NCBI RefSeq assembly: GCF_027359575.1
Contig: NZ_CP114784.1
Coordinates: 558,001 to 622,000 of the forward strand
Reading direction: 5' to 3'
From: Prochlorococcus marinus str. MIT 0917
GTDB taxonomy: Bacteria > Cyanobacteriota > Cyanobacteriia > PCC-6307 > Cyanobiaceae
Length of the DNA stretch: 64,000 nt
The position numbers and the translations under genes are program-made. Position 1 is the first letter of the stretch, and the number at the start of each line of letters is the position of its first letter. Below, in pieces: positions 7,044 to 16,711 of the stretch. The notes below the pieces were generated by a model. That model was not told the DNA's origin. It saw only the letters and a list, made by a program, of their open reading frames with translations, and searched no databases.

Positions 7044-8447
7044 TTGACAGAAGATCCATCGGTAACAGTAATAGGCGCTGGTCTCGCAGGATCAGAAGCA
7101 GCATGGCAAATAGCAAGGGCTGGAGTCAAAGTAACACTCTTTGAAATGCGACCAAAGAAGAAGTCTCCAGCTCACCACTCAGCCGAATTCGCTGAACTTG
7201 TTTGCAGCAATAGCTTTGGAGCTCTTAGTAGTGATAGAGCAGCAGGACTTTTACAAGAAGAGTTGAGAAATTTAAAATCGATTGTCATTGCAAAAGCTGA
7301 TCAACACTCTGTTCCTGCAGGAGGAGCACTTGCAGTAGACAGAAGTCAATTCAGTCTATCAATCACAAATAAACTTTCTTCTCATCCTCTAATAAGAATC
7401 ATTAGAGATGAATGTCCGTGCCTGCCTAATGCTCAAAAAATTACAATTCTAGCCACAGGTCCTTTAACAAGCGAATCGCTAGCTGAAGACATCAAAAAAT
7501 TCACAGGAGAAAGTGAATGTCATTTTTTCGATGCGGCTAGTCCAATAATTACTGGGGAAAGCATTGATTTCTCAACAGCATTTCGGGCAAGTAGATACGA
7601 CAAAGGCGATGCTGATTACGTTAATTGCCCAATGAACGAAGAGACATATTTAAAATTTCACTCTGCGTTAATAAAAGCTGAACAAGCTGAGTTAAAGGAT
7701 TTTGAGAAAGAATCAGCTCTTTTTTTTGAAGGCTGCCTTCCTATTGAAGAGCTTGCGAAAAGAGGTCTAGAGACTATGCGTTTTGGCCCGTTAAAGCCAA
7801 TAGGCCTCTGGGATCCAAGATGGGGCGATGTAAACGACAAATCCCTCAGAAGGCTCAAAAGAGCTCATGCTGTCGTTCAATTAAGGCAAGAGGATAAAGC
7901 AGGTCAACTATGGAATCTCGTTGGTTTTCAAACAAATTTAAAATGGGGCGAACAAAAACGTGTATTCAGAATGATTCCTGGCTTGTCGAATGCAGAATTT
8001 ATTCGTTTAGGAGTAATGCATAGAAATACTTTTCTTGAATCTCCAAAGCTATTAGAGCCAACACTTCAGTTCACAAATAGAAAAACTTTATTCGCTGCTG
8101 GACAGCTCACTGGTACAGAGGGGTATGCTGCGGCTATCGCTGGAGGCTGGTTGGCTGGAACTAACGCAGCATTATTGGCAAAGGGATTAGATACAATTAC
8201 TTTGCCATCGTCTACCATGATTGGGGCATTGACAAACTTTGTCAGTAATAGTCAAACAAGCTTACGAGTTCAAAATAAAAAAAACTTTCAACCTATGCCA
8301 GCTAATTTCGGATTACTACCTGAACTCGAGAATAGAGTTCACAACAAACGTGAAAGATACAAAGAATATAGAGATAGAGCTTTGAGTCAAATAAAAAAGT
8401 TAAGAGAAACATCATTAGATAAAAATTCTACTCAACCGTCCATTTAA
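7044..8447 (+). CDS. trmFO: methylenetetrahydrofolate-tRNA (uracil-54) methyltransferase TrmFO
   Basis: A 467-residue FAD enzyme that makes ribothymidine at position 54 of the tRNA T loop, using methylenetetrahydrofolate and reduced FAD. The dinucleotide motif [10 protein letters not shown] lies at residues 11-20. The family signature [14 protein letters not shown] carries the conserved Cys at 54, and a second conserved Cys lies in [15 protein letters not shown]. The C-terminal [14 protein letters not shown]-type motif is present ([18 protein letters not shown]). The length is typical. The start must be TTG 7044: a stop lies seven codons upstream in frame and no ATG or GTG falls between. crtH follows after 17 bases, so the two are probably cotranscribed. 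Confidence 0.95.
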   Translation: MTEDPSVTVIGAGLAGSEAAWQIARAGVKVTLFEMRPKKKSPAHHSAEFAELVCSNSFGALSSDRAAGLLQEELRNLKSIVIAKADQHSVPAGGALAVDRSQFSLSITNKLSSHPLIRIIRDECPCLPNAQKITILATGPLTSESLAEDIKKFTGESECHFFDAASPIITGESIDFSTAFRASRYDKGDADYVNCPMNEETYLKFHSALIKAEQAELKDFEKESALFFEGCLPIEELAKRGLETMRFGPLKPIGLWDPRWGDVNDKSLRRLKRAHAVVQLRQEDKAGQLWNLVGFQTNLKWGEQKRVFRMIPGLSNAEFIRLGVMHRNTFLESPKLLEPTLQFTNRKTLFAAGQLTGTEGYAAAIAGGWLAGTNAALLAKGLDTITLPSSTMIGALTNFVSNSQTSLRVQNKKNFQPMPANFGLLPELENRVHNKRERYKEYRDRALSQIKKLRETSLDKNSTQPSI

Positions 8448-8464
8448 AAAATTTCTTTTACATC

Positions 8465-10027
8465 ATGACTAAATTAACAAATAAAACTAAAGCTTCTTCT
8501 AACTGGGATTCGATAGTTATTGGTTCCGGTCTTGGTGGATTAGTGACTGCAAGTCAATTAGCAAGCAAGGGTGCAAAAGTTCTGGTACTGGAACAATACA
8601 AAATTCCTGGTGGAAGTGGTGGTTCATTTAAAAGGAAAGGATTTACTTTTGATGTTGGAGCATCTATGATTTTCGGCTTTGGTAAAAAGGGTTACACCAA
8701 TTTACTAACGCGAGCTCTCAAAGATGTTGGACAAGAATGTGAAACAATTCCTGACCCCACACAATTGGCATATCATCTACCTAATCATTTAGAAATTACA
8801 GTTGATAGAGACTATAAAGAATTCATTACTAAGCTAATTGGTTTATTTCCCCATGAAGAGAAAGGAATAAATCATTTCTACGAAACATGTTGGGATGTAT
8901 TTAATTGTCTGAATTCGATGCCTTTACTTTCAATAGAGGATCCTGGATATCTAATGAAAGTTTTTTTTAAATCACCCTTATCTTGCCTAGGACTCGCTAG
9001 ATGGTTACCAATTAATGCCGGAGATGTTGCTAAACGATATATCAAAGATCCTGCACTTTTAAACTTTATAGACATTGAATGTTTTTGCTGGTCAGTCATG
9101 CCCGCTGACTTAACACCTATGATAAATGCAGGAATGGTCTTCTCTGATAGACATTATGGAGGCATTAACTATCCAAAAGGAGGTGTTGGAGTAATTGCTG
9201 AAAAATTAGTAAAAGGAATTGAAAACTTCAAGGGAGAAATAAGATATAAAGCTAAAGTTAAAAAAATAATATTTGAGAACGGAAAGGCAATAGGTGTTTC
9301 ACTAAATAATGGTGAAGAAATTTTTGGTAAAACAATAGTTTCTAATGCAACAAGATGGGATACATTTGGTGGGCAAGGAATAAATGATCCACTTGTAGCA
9401 TCAGACAAGACTCCACCGGCAGAGACAAAATGGAAAAATAGATATATCCCTTCTCCTTCATTTTTATCACTACATTTGGGAGTAAGTAAAGATTCTATCC
9501 CTTCGAATACACATTGCCATCACTTACTTCTCGATAAATGGGAAGAGATGGAACATGAACAAGGAGTTACTTTTCTATCAATCCCAACTCTATTAGATCC
9601 ATCCTTAGCACCTTCAGATAATCATATTGTTCATGCCTTTACCCCTTCTTCAATGGATTGTTGGGAGGGATTAAGCAACAAAGAATATCTTGACAAGAAA
9701 AAAGAAGATGGAGATAAACTTATATCTAAGTTAGAAAAATTATTTCCAAACCTTAGTCAAAACATTTTACACAAGGAGATAGGTAGTCCAAGAACACATA
9801 AAAGGTTTCTTGCTAGAAACAAGGGCAGTTATGGGCCAATACCTTCAATGAGGTTGCCTGGTCTTCTTCCTATGCCATTTAATACTACAAAAATAAAAGG
9901 ACTTTATTGTGTTGGGGATTCTTCTTTCCCCGGTCAAGGATTAAACGCAGTGGCATTTAGCGGCTATGCCTGTGCTCACAAAATTGGCACAAAGTTGGGA
10001 ATAAATAAATGGGAACTTCCTGAATAA
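8465..10027 (+). CDS. crtH: carotenoid cis-trans isomerase (prolycopene isomerase)
   Basis: A 520-residue FAD-dependent protein of the CrtI/CrtISO superfamily that converts poly-cis-lycopene to all-trans lycopene in the plant-type carotenoid route. The N-terminal dinucleotide motif VIGSGLGGLVTA (about residues 18-29) is followed by the conserved EQYKIPGGSGGSF and the CrtISO-specific FTFDVGASMIFGFG. Near the C-terminus the FAD motif GLYCVGDSSFPGQGLNAVAFSG is intact. The length matches CrtH. It starts at ATG 8465, 17 bases after trmFO, and converges with the response regulator gene, whose stop lies 21 bases away. Confidence 0.92.
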   Translation: MTKLTNKTKASSNWDSIVIGSGLGGLVTASQLASKGAKVLVLEQYKIPGGSGGSFKRKGFTFDVGASMIFGFGKKGYTNLLTRALKDVGQECETIPDPTQLAYHLPNHLEITVDRDYKEFITKLIGLFPHEEKGINHFYETCWDVFNCLNSMPLLSIEDPGYLMKVFFKSPLSCLGLARWLPINAGDVAKRYIKDPALLNFIDIECFCWSVMPADLTPMINAGMVFSDRHYGGINYPKGGVGVIAEKLVKGIENFKGEIRYKAKVKKIIFENGKAIGVSLNNGEEIFGKTIVSNATRWDTFGGQGINDPLVASDKTPPAETKWKNRYIPSPSFLSLHLGVSKDSIPSNTHCHHLLLDKWEEMEHEQGVTFLSIPTLLDPSLAPSDNHIVHAFTPSSMDCWEGLSNKEYLDKKKEDGDKLISKLEKLFPNLSQNILHKEIGSPRTHKRFLARNKGSYGPIPSMRLPGLLPMPFNTTKIKGLYCVGDSSFPGQGLNAVAFSGYACAHKIGTKLGINKWELPE

Positions 10028-10048
10028 ATTATGAAAAAGCTAATAAAA

Positions 10049-10813
10049 CTACGAAGGCAAGTTATCAAGACTGAATCTATAACCTTGCTGTCGAACAGTT
10101 GTAATACCTCCTCCATCTCCTAAACCTGCTTGTTCTAATTTTCTTCTAAGCGTCAAAACCTGGGTATCAACTGAACGAGGTCCACCACTAAATGGAGGCC
10201 AAGCCATTCGAAGTAGCTCATGGCGGCTTCTTACCATGCCAGGTGGCATCAACAAGGCACACAATAAAGCAAATTCCCTAGGGCTTAGTTCTACAGGTTT
10301 TTCTCTCAAGGTGACCTGCCTTAGTAGAAGATGAACCTCAAGTGGACCTACAGCAACACGCTCCTGTAAACCAATTCTTCCTCTTTTAAGTAGTGTCCTG
10401 CATCTAGCAGCTAATTCTTCTAGGCCAAAAGGTTTCCTTAAAACATCATCAGCACCCTCATCTAAAAGTCCTACTACTGGTTCAACTCCTGTTCTTGCAG
10501 TTAGAACAATCACTGAACAGCCCAACTGTTGTGCAAGTCGTAGGGCAGAACTTTTTTCCAATATCTCAGCACTAACTAGTAAATCTGGTGATTGATCCCG
10601 ACAAAGATCAACTGCCTCGGAAGCAGAACCTACTGCTGCGGCGAGCTGCCCATCTTGTCTGAGCCTTTGAACTAAAACAGTTCTGAGAGTTGGATGTGGT
10701 TCTACAACAAGAACCTTTGAAGGTGATTGAGTGGTTGCTTGAATAGGAGAAGAACCTGATGAGGATCCTTGAATTTGCTCAGTAGCAAGCTGATCTGCAG
10801 GTATTAATGTCAC
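10049..10813 (-). CDS. OmpR-type response regulator with degenerate receiver
   Basis: 254 residues: a Ser/Gln-rich N-terminal extension (1-32), a receiver domain (33-145) and an OmpR/PhoB winged helix (about 155-250, with SVDTQVLTLRRKL and TVRQQGYRF). The receiver is unusual. The acidic pair reads E38-P39 instead of Asp/Glu-Asp, and the phosphoacceptor position in PDLLVSA is Ala82, not Asp. The switch Thr (VLTA, T105) and Lys (RKPF, K127) are kept. It therefore probably does not take phosphate in the usual way and may bind DNA constitutively or through another signal, as described for atypical regulators such as NblR. Orthology to NblR is not shown. The start is GTG 10813. Confidence 0.85.
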   Translation of the reverse strand: MTLIPADQLATEQIQGSSSGSSPIQATTQSPSKVLVVEPHPTLRTVLVQRLRQDGQLAAAVGSASEAVDLCRDQSPDLLVSAEILEKSSALRLAQQLGCSVIVLTARTGVEPVVGLLDEGADDVLRKPFGLEELAARCRTLLKRGRIGLQERVAVGPLEVHLLLRQVTLREKPVELSPREFALLCALLMPPGMVRSRHELLRMAWPPFSGGPRSVDTQVLTLRRKLEQAGLGDGGGITTVRQQGYRFSLDNLPS

Positions 10814-10901
10814 AAGTCGGAAATGTAGACCCTTAGACTAGAAAAGATATTAAAGCAAACTGTTCGCTGACTAACAAGAATAGTCTGTGTCTTAGCAAAC
10901 C

Positions 10902-11171
10902 ATGACATCTTTTGATACTCCAGAGTCAATAAAACACTTCCAATCAATTTGTGATGCCTGTCAGGAGCTAACAAGTCGATACCACAGCCCTTCTGAGCTT
11001 AGGATCTATGCAGATGGATATTTGCATTCCCTCAGGAATTGCAAGAGATTAGGGTCAAAGGATCAAGAAAAATTAGAAGCATTAATTGATAGATGGATCA
11101 TGGATCCTTCAAGCTTTGTTGGGCCTGATGGAGATATTAATAACCTCTTTTTTCAAAAAGAACCTGGATAA
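10902..11171 (+). CDS. small conserved cyanobacterial protein (DUF6761-like)
   Basis: Eighty-nine residues, soluble and helical. The pattern IKHFQSICDACQEL, then a central LRIYADGYLHSLRN and a terminal RWIMDPSSF resembles a short cyanobacterial family with a conserved YxDGYLxALR core (DUF6761 by my recollection, not verified). The function is unknown. It is divergent from the response regulator gene (start codons 88 bases apart) and convergent with the glutaredoxin gene 19 bases downstream. The start ATG 10902 is supported by family length. Confidence 0.6.
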   Translation: MTSFDTPESIKHFQSICDACQELTSRYHSPSELRIYADGYLHSLRNCKRLGSKDQEKLEALIDRWIMDPSSFVGPDGDINNLFFQKEPG

Positions 11172-11190
11172 AGATAAAAAAAGTGACAAG

Positions 11191-11514
11191 TTATGAAGCA
11201 AGTGCAATTTCTAATTTTTCCTTCAATTCTCCAGAGTTATACATGCTTATCAAAATATCGGAGCCTCCAATAAATTCACCCTTCACATAAACTTGGGGTA
11301 TTGTTGGCCAATTTGAAAATTCCTTAATTCCTTCTCTAATTTCCATATCTGAAAGCACATCAAAAGTATCAAAGCTCATTCCCAAGGAATTAAGAATCTG
11401 AACAACATTGTTGGAAAAACCACATTGTGGCATCAACTTATTGCCCTTCATGAAAACAAATATTGGTTTTGAATTAATTAAGAGTTCGATTTTTGAACGA
11501 GTTGTAGAATCCAT
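11191..11514 (-). CDS. grxD: monothiol glutaredoxin Grx4/GrxD type
   Basis: A 107-residue monothiol glutaredoxin. The CGFS active site lies at residues 31-34, preceded by the conserved FMKG and followed by WPTIPQVYVKGEFIGGSDI, the glutathione-binding region. Proteins of this class hold a bridging 2Fe-2S cluster and pass clusters to other proteins together with BolA. The bolA-like gene sits directly upstream, 10 bases away, on the same strand, which strongly suggests they act as a pair. The length is standard. Confidence 0.93.
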   Translation of the reverse strand: MDSTTRSKIELLINSKPIFVFMKGNKLMPQCGFSNNVVQILNSLGMSFDTFDVLSDMEIREGIKEFSNWPTIPQVYVKGEFIGGSDILISMYNSGELKEKLEIALAS

Positions 11515-11524
11515 ATCTGAAAAG

Positions 11525-11761
11525 TTATTGAGGAGTGGAGGTTTTCAAGGCCAAAGCATGAATTGTTTCTGTTTGCAATTCATTTTTTAACGCACCATAA
11601 ACAAGTTGATGTTGTTGTACAAGAGATAAACCAGAGAATCCTTCAGATACGACATTTACTTCAAGATGGTCTCCACCGCCCATATCTTTAACATCAATTT
11701 GAGCATCGGGAAGTGATTGCTTAATTAGAAGAGTAACTTCTTGTGCGGTAATCATTTTCAA
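11525..11761 (-). CDS. BolA-family protein
   Basis: 78 residues covering one BolA domain. Conserved features include the DMGGGDHLEVNVVSEGFSGLSLVQQHQLVY block, with the His (in QQHQ) that helps hold a shared Fe-S cluster with a CGFS glutaredoxin, and the following helix. It precedes the grxD gene in a two-gene operon, so Fe-S cluster handling or redox sensing is the likely role. ATG 11761 is used here; a second ATG two codons later is possible. Confidence 0.9.
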   Translation of the reverse strand: MKMITAQEVTLLIKQSLPDAQIDVKDMGGGDHLEVNVVSEGFSGLSLVQQHQLVYGALKNELQTETIHALALKTSTPQ

Positions 11762-11834
11762 ATAAGGAATTAAAGTGAATTTGGAGAAAATAAATTCAAT
11801 GTAAGTGCTAAAGATTCAACTAAGTAAAATCATA

Positions 11835-12533
11835 TTATCTTCTACCAACAGCTAATAAAGCCAATTGTTCAGCACTTCTCATACTTTTGGAAAGTTCAAT
11901 ATTAAAGTCATTCGTAGATTGCCTAAAATCCCTCGAAATAATTATTGGTTTAGAGAAACAAATTGAGGCCGATCCATAAAACTTCGGGATAACATCGCTG
12001 TAAGCCAAACCGACTGGAACAATTTTAATGTCCAACCCTTTATTAGAGGCTAGCTGAGCTAAGCGAATCAAGCCTTTTTTCAGTTTTACAGGCTCTCCGT
12101 GTCGATTTATCTTTCCTTCAGGGAAAACAACTAATTGCTGACTTGAAATCAACAAATCAATTGCATATCTAAGAGTAGTTAAAGAAGGTCTTCCTTGATC
12201 AATTGGAAAACAACCCAACCTGTTTAAGAACCAACCTTGTAACCCTCTCATTTCTGATCGGGTGACCATGTATCTACAATCTCTATTTGTAATCCTCCTC
12301 CCAGCAGCCATAGTCAACATCAAAGCATCCCATCTAGACCTATGAGTGGGAGCAAGTACAACAGAACCACTTAAAGGTAAATTTTCTCGACCAATAACTA
12401 TTCTTCTTCGAAAAAAATTATTCAACGCAAAATCTTGCGTTGCAAACATAGCTAATCGACTCCAAAAGGGATCTACACCGAGGCATATTTTTTTTTCTCT
12501 ATGAAGAAGGGGCAAAAAAACCCTCTTTAACAA
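11835..12533 (-). CDS. plsC: 1-acyl-sn-glycerol-3-phosphate acyltransferase family
   Basis: A 232-residue membrane-associated acyltransferase that adds the second fatty acid to lysophosphatidic acid, giving the phosphatidic acid used for thylakoid and envelope lipids. The catalytic H-x4-D motif is THRSRWD (His64, Asp69), and the substrate motif FPEGKINRHG follows in the middle. The length fits short cyanobacterial PlsC proteins. It lies 73 bases upstream of bolA on the same strand and diverges from pdxJ (120 bases apart). Other acyltransferases of the same superfamily cannot be excluded. Confidence 0.8.
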   Translation of the reverse strand: MLKRVFLPLLHREKKICLGVDPFWSRLAMFATQDFALNNFFRRRIVIGRENLPLSGSVVLAPTHRSRWDALMLTMAAGRRITNRDCRYMVTRSEMRGLQGWFLNRLGCFPIDQGRPSLTTLRYAIDLLISSQQLVVFPEGKINRHGEPVKLKKGLIRLAQLASNKGLDIKIVPVGLAYSDVIPKFYGSASICFSKPIIISRDFRQSTNDFNIELSKSMRSAEQLALLAVGRR

Positions 12534-12653
12534 ACCATGTAATGAAGTTAACTCCGAAAGCTTTATTATTAATGGTTAGACTGGGCAGTTACTCCAGCGG
12601 CTAAACCTTATTCTGATTTTGATGAATACAATCAAAGTATATTTTAAATACCT

Positions 12654-13391
12654 ATGGCAAGTCTTGGCGTAAACATTGATCACATAGCAAATGTCCGAGA
12701 AGCTCGTAAGACATTTGAACCTGACCCAGTAAAAATGGTTCTTTTAGCGGAATTAGGTGGTGCTGACGGTATAACAGTTCATCTAAGAGAAGATAGAAGG
12801 CATATTCAAGATAGAGATCTCAATCTTCTAAAAGAGACTGTTCATACTCGACTAAATCTGGAAATAGCTGCAACTGAGGAAATGATTTCAATAGCACTTA
12901 ATCTCAAACCAGATATGGTTACATTAGTTCCTGAAAAAAGGGAAGAGGTCACTACAGAAGGAGGACTTGATGTCATTAAACACAAAAACAAATTGAAGGA
13001 AATAATTCAACGTCTTTCCGATGAGGATATTCCAGTTAGTCTTTTTGTTGATCCAGTCCAAGCTCAATTAGAAAATTGTGCTGAAGTAAAGGCTGCCTGG
13101 ATTGAACTACACACAGGTAAATATGCAATTACAAAAAACAAGGCAAGACATTTGGAATTATCAATTCTTAGAGAGAGCACAGCTAAAGCAAAATCCTATG
13201 GTTTGAGAGTAAACGCAGGACATGGATTAACATATCAAAACGTTGAACCGATTGCAGCTATCGAAGGGATTGAAGAATTAAATATTGGCCATACAATTAT
13301 TTCTAGAGCCATTTCAGTAGGTCTATCTCAGGCAGTAAAAGAAATGAAAAGCCTAATTATCAATCCAAGAAAAGAAAACTTCTTACTTTAA
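12654..13391 (+). CDS. pdxJ: pyridoxine 5'-phosphate synthase
   Basis: A 245-residue TIM-barrel enzyme that condenses 3-amino-2-oxopropyl phosphate with deoxyxylulose 5-phosphate in the DXP-dependent vitamin B6 pathway. Diagnostic segments are [13 protein letters not shown] at the N-terminus, [16 protein letters not shown], and the C-terminal GHGLTYQNV plus [11 protein letters not shown] that closes the phosphate site. The length is standard. recC follows after 25 bases on the same strand. Confidence 0.95.
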   Translation: MASLGVNIDHIANVREARKTFEPDPVKMVLLAELGGADGITVHLREDRRHIQDRDLNLLKETVHTRLNLEIAATEEMISIALNLKPDMVTLVPEKREEVTTEGGLDVIKHKNKLKEIIQRLSDEDIPVSLFVDPVQAQLENCAEVKAAWIELHTGKYAITKNKARHLELSILRESTAKAKSYGLRVNAGHGLTYQNVEPIAAIEGIEELNIGHTIISRAISVGLSQAVKEMKSLIINPRKENFLL

Positions 13392-13416
13392 AAAAACCTT
13401 AATCGGATTTTGACTC

Positions 13417-16400
13417 TTGCTAACAATTTATCGAAGTAATAAAGCTGAATGGTTAGCAGAGATACTAGGACAGGAACTCCGATTAAATCCTCCTGAAATA
13501 ACTGAAGAAGTTAATATTATCGTGAGTACATGGCCATCAAGCAGATGGCTAAGTGAAAAACTTTCAATAATTAATAATATCAATGCATTAGTTAAATACC
13601 CTTTCCCTGGTTCATATTTGAAAGGGTTAGTCAAGAGAATTATTGGTATTGACCCTAATGAAAAAGATCAATGGGAAAAGAATCATCTTGTTTGGAATAT
13701 TTTAGAATTATTACCGGAATTAATGAAAGATGAAGAAGCACAGGTAATTAGATCCTGGATAAAAATAAGCGATAAAGAAAATGAGCAAATAAATCTAAAT
13801 TTATGGGATCTAGCAAACAATATTGCAGAGATATTTGATGATTACATACTTTATAGGCCTGAAATTATCAAGCAATGGTTAAGCAAGAAAACAGAAAAGA
13901 ATCCTAGAGAAATTAGTATTAATAAAAATATTCATTGGCAAAAAATTTTATTTAATTTATTACATAAAAAGATAAACAAAGATCCATTCTGCATCCAAGT
14001 CGAAAAAGCTATTAAACGTTTAAAAAAAGATGATATTCCTAAGCTAGATTATCCAAAAAATCTCTACATATATGGACTTAGCAGTCTGGCCCCATTGCAA
14101 ATAGATTTAATTCAAGCATTTTCAAAAGTAATAAATATAAAAATTTATCTAATTTCCCCTTGCAATGATCTTTGGCAAAGATGTGAAGCAAGAAGACTGC
14201 AATTTAGAAACACATGGAATACTCCTCCTGATAGCCAATGGTTACTAGAATCTCCAAGACTTGAAGCCTTACTTGGAAGGATGGGGGCTGAATTTCAACA
14301 GTTGCTAGAGGGGAGTGGTGAATATCAATTAGGAGAGAAAAATGAGCAAGATATTTTTTCTCTTACAGCAGATATTGTCACTAATAAAGGGAACAAACCA
14401 AATTTATTAGAACAACTACAACAAGAATTGTTAGTCACAAAAAGTGAAACTATTTTAACTAAAGAAAAATCTGACAAATCACTCCTTTTCCTTAAATCTC
14501 CAGGAAAGTATCGGCAAGTAGAATTAATACGGGACCATATATTACAGCTTTTCGCCAATGACAAAGAACTACAACCCAGAGACATTCTAATAATGACACC
14601 ACAGGTTGATAGTTATGCGCCAATAATTGCCTCAATATTTAACAATATCGATCACAATACTACACAGCTACCCTGGGTAATCACAGATAGGAGTCAAGAG
14701 GATAAAGTAGGTTTAATACATTTTGTGTTAAATCTGTTAGAGATTTCGGCATCTCGTCTTACTGCCTCAATTTTTGAAAACTTATTAACGAATCCAGCAT
14801 TCCAAGCACAACAGAATATAAGTAATGAGGAAGTGAGTGAGATAACCAAAAACCTTCAATCCGCTGGCTTTACTTGGGGACTTGATTCTTCAGAAAGATT
14901 TGGGGATGAAACTCATAGTCTCTGTTGGTGTCTAGAAAGATTTCTACTTGGTCTTGTTTTACCAAATGATCCAATTAATGGAATAAGCAATATCTCCCCT
15001 TATTCCGAGAATATTTCAAGTACTGAGTTTATAAAAGTTTGGGGTATACTTTCAAAACTTTGCAATTATATCGATGCGATTCGCAGTAGTCGTTCATGTC
15101 AAGAATGGATAAAGCTTATAACATCGCTCGTAAAGGATTTATTTGGGGATGGTGGAGAATGGGCATGGGAAGAGCAACAACTACTAACTATTGTTAATAG
15201 TTGGGGTCTCATAACAGATAATTGTGAATTAGAAATTGATTGTTTAATAGTCAAAGACATTATCACCAAAGCATTAAGTTCTACGAATGGCAAGTTTGGT
15301 CATAGGACAGGGAAAATTACGATCAGTGCCTTAGAGCCAATGAGAGCAATCCCTCATCAAATCATCATCGTTATGGGACTGGAAAGTAGAACTTTTCCGA
15401 GAATAGATAATAGAAGGAGTTTTAATCTCCTAGAAAGAAAAAGAGAACTTGGAGACCCTAACCAATATGACAAAGACCGCTATTCATTATTAGAAGCTTT
15501 AATCTCAACTCGTCAACATCTTTTACTTTCTTGGAATTCCAAAGATGAAAAGACAGGAGAAGATCTTGAACCTCCAAGTCCTATTCAACAATGGATGAAT
15601 TACTTAAAAATCAAATTAGGAGCCAACACCTTTCAAGATATCCTCATTGAGCCACCAGCAAATCCTCTTGATCATTTCAACTTTATAAAAACCGAAAATC
15701 CACAAATCATGAGTTGTGATATGAAGAATCTAGAAGCTAGAAAATGGCTTGAAAAAGCTATACCAACAAAAGATGTCTCACTAGCATTACCAATAAAATG
15801 GAAAGGAATAAACGTAAGCGAATTAAAATCTTATTCCTTCGAGAAAACCAAAGAATGGTTACTAAATCCACAAATAACATGGTTGAAAGAGAATGAAATC
15901 CAATCAAAAGAATTTGTCAATCTTATTGAAGATAATGATTCACTCGAGCTTTCAGAATTAGAAAAATATAAGCTGCTTAAATATCGACTAGAGAATAGTG
16001 ATCTCAGAAAAATTAACAACATAAAAAACAATTCAAACTACTGGGAAGAAAACTTTTCTGGCAAAGGTGTTTTCCCTCCAAAAGGCTCTGGATTAATAGA
16101 AGAAGATATTCTTGAAGAGCGATGGAATAATTTAATATCCGCAATATACGCTACCGGTGAAATCACGAAAAGGAGTATAGAGATGCAAGAGTTGGAAGGT
16201 GAATTTTACTTTAGTGAGAAGAATTTAATACAGATTGAAATTGGTATTTTAAAATATAAAACTCTTATGAAAGGGTGGCTAAATCATTTATATTTATCTG
16301 CAAATAGTTCATTTAATTCTAAAACTCTGATAATTTCTAAAAAGAAAGATTATAGTAAAAACATTAATTTTGAAGTAAGCAAGGAAATATTACCCATCAA

Positions 16401-16710
16401 TGCCCAAGAAGCAACTAAAACACTAAGAGAGATCCATCTATTAGCAGCTGCAGGAAGAAAAAGTTGTTGGCCCATACCACCTGAAAGTGGCCTGGCGTAT
16501 GCCCTTGCCATAAACGAAAAGAATAAGAATGAGGAAGATTTATTTCAAAAGCAATGGGAAGGTGATTTATATAGGCAAGGAGAAAGAGAATCACTAACAA
16601 TGGAACTTTGCTTTGGAAAGAAATGCAAGGCCTCTACTTTTCTAGACGTTAAATCATTTAACGATATATTAATGAGTCTGTATGAACCACTACTAAAAAA
16701 CATCTACTAA
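13417..16710 (+). CDS. recC: exodeoxyribonuclease V gamma subunit RecC
   Basis: A 1097-residue protein. RecC is the Chi-recognising scaffold of the RecBCD helicase-nuclease. Family features are seen from the start (LTIYRSNKAEWLAEILG; then WPSSRWLSEKL), in the inactive helicase-like part (LYIYGLSSLAPLQIDLI, LFLKSPGKYRQVELIRDHIL) and in the middle block TGKITISALEPMRAIPHQIIIVMGLESRTFPR. The length is close to the enterobacterial 1122. The start is TTG 13417, as no ATG fits nearby. It is followed one base later by a membrane methyltransferase-like gene and then by recB and recD. Confidence 0.92.
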   Translation: MLTIYRSNKAEWLAEILGQELRLNPPEITEEVNIIVSTWPSSRWLSEKLSIINNINALVKYPFPGSYLKGLVKRIIGIDPNEKDQWEKNHLVWNILELLPELMKDEEAQVIRSWIKISDKENEQINLNLWDLANNIAEIFDDYILYRPEIIKQWLSKKTEKNPREISINKNIHWQKILFNLLHKKINKDPFCIQVEKAIKRLKKDDIPKLDYPKNLYIYGLSSLAPLQIDLIQAFSKVINIKIYLISPCNDLWQRCEARRLQFRNTWNTPPDSQWLLESPRLEALLGRMGAEFQQLLEGSGEYQLGEKNEQDIFSLTADIVTNKGNKPNLLEQLQQELLVTKSETILTKEKSDKSLLFLKSPGKYRQVELIRDHILQLFANDKELQPRDILIMTPQVDSYAPIIASIFNNIDHNTTQLPWVITDRSQEDKVGLIHFVLNLLEISASRLTASIFENLLTNPAFQAQQNISNEEVSEITKNLQSAGFTWGLDSSERFGDETHSLCWCLERFLLGLVLPNDPINGISNISPYSENISSTEFIKVWGILSKLCNYIDAIRSSRSCQEWIKLITSLVKDLFGDGGEWAWEEQQLLTIVNSWGLITDNCELEIDCLIVKDIITKALSSTNGKFGHRTGKITISALEPMRAIPHQIIIVMGLESRTFPRIDNRRSFNLLERKRELGDPNQYDKDRYSLLEALISTRQHLLLSWNSKDEKTGEDLEPPSPIQQWMNYLKIKLGANTFQDILIEPPANPLDHFNFIKTENPQIMSCDMKNLEARKWLEKAIPTKDVSLALPIKWKGINVSELKSYSFEKTKEWLLNPQITWLKENEIQSKEFVNLIEDNDSLELSELEKYKLLKYRLENSDLRKINNIKNNSNYWEENFSGKGVFPPKGSGLIEEDILEERWNNLISAIYATGEITKRSIEMQELEGEFYFSEKNLIQIEIGILKYKTLMKGWLNHLYLSANSSFNSKTLIISKKKDYSKNINFEVSKEILPINAQEATKTLREIHLLAAAGRKSCWPIPPESGLAYALAINEKNKNEEDLFQKQWEGDLYRQGERESLTMELCFGKKCKASTFLDVKSFNDILMSLYEPLLKNIY

Positions 16711-16711
16711 A

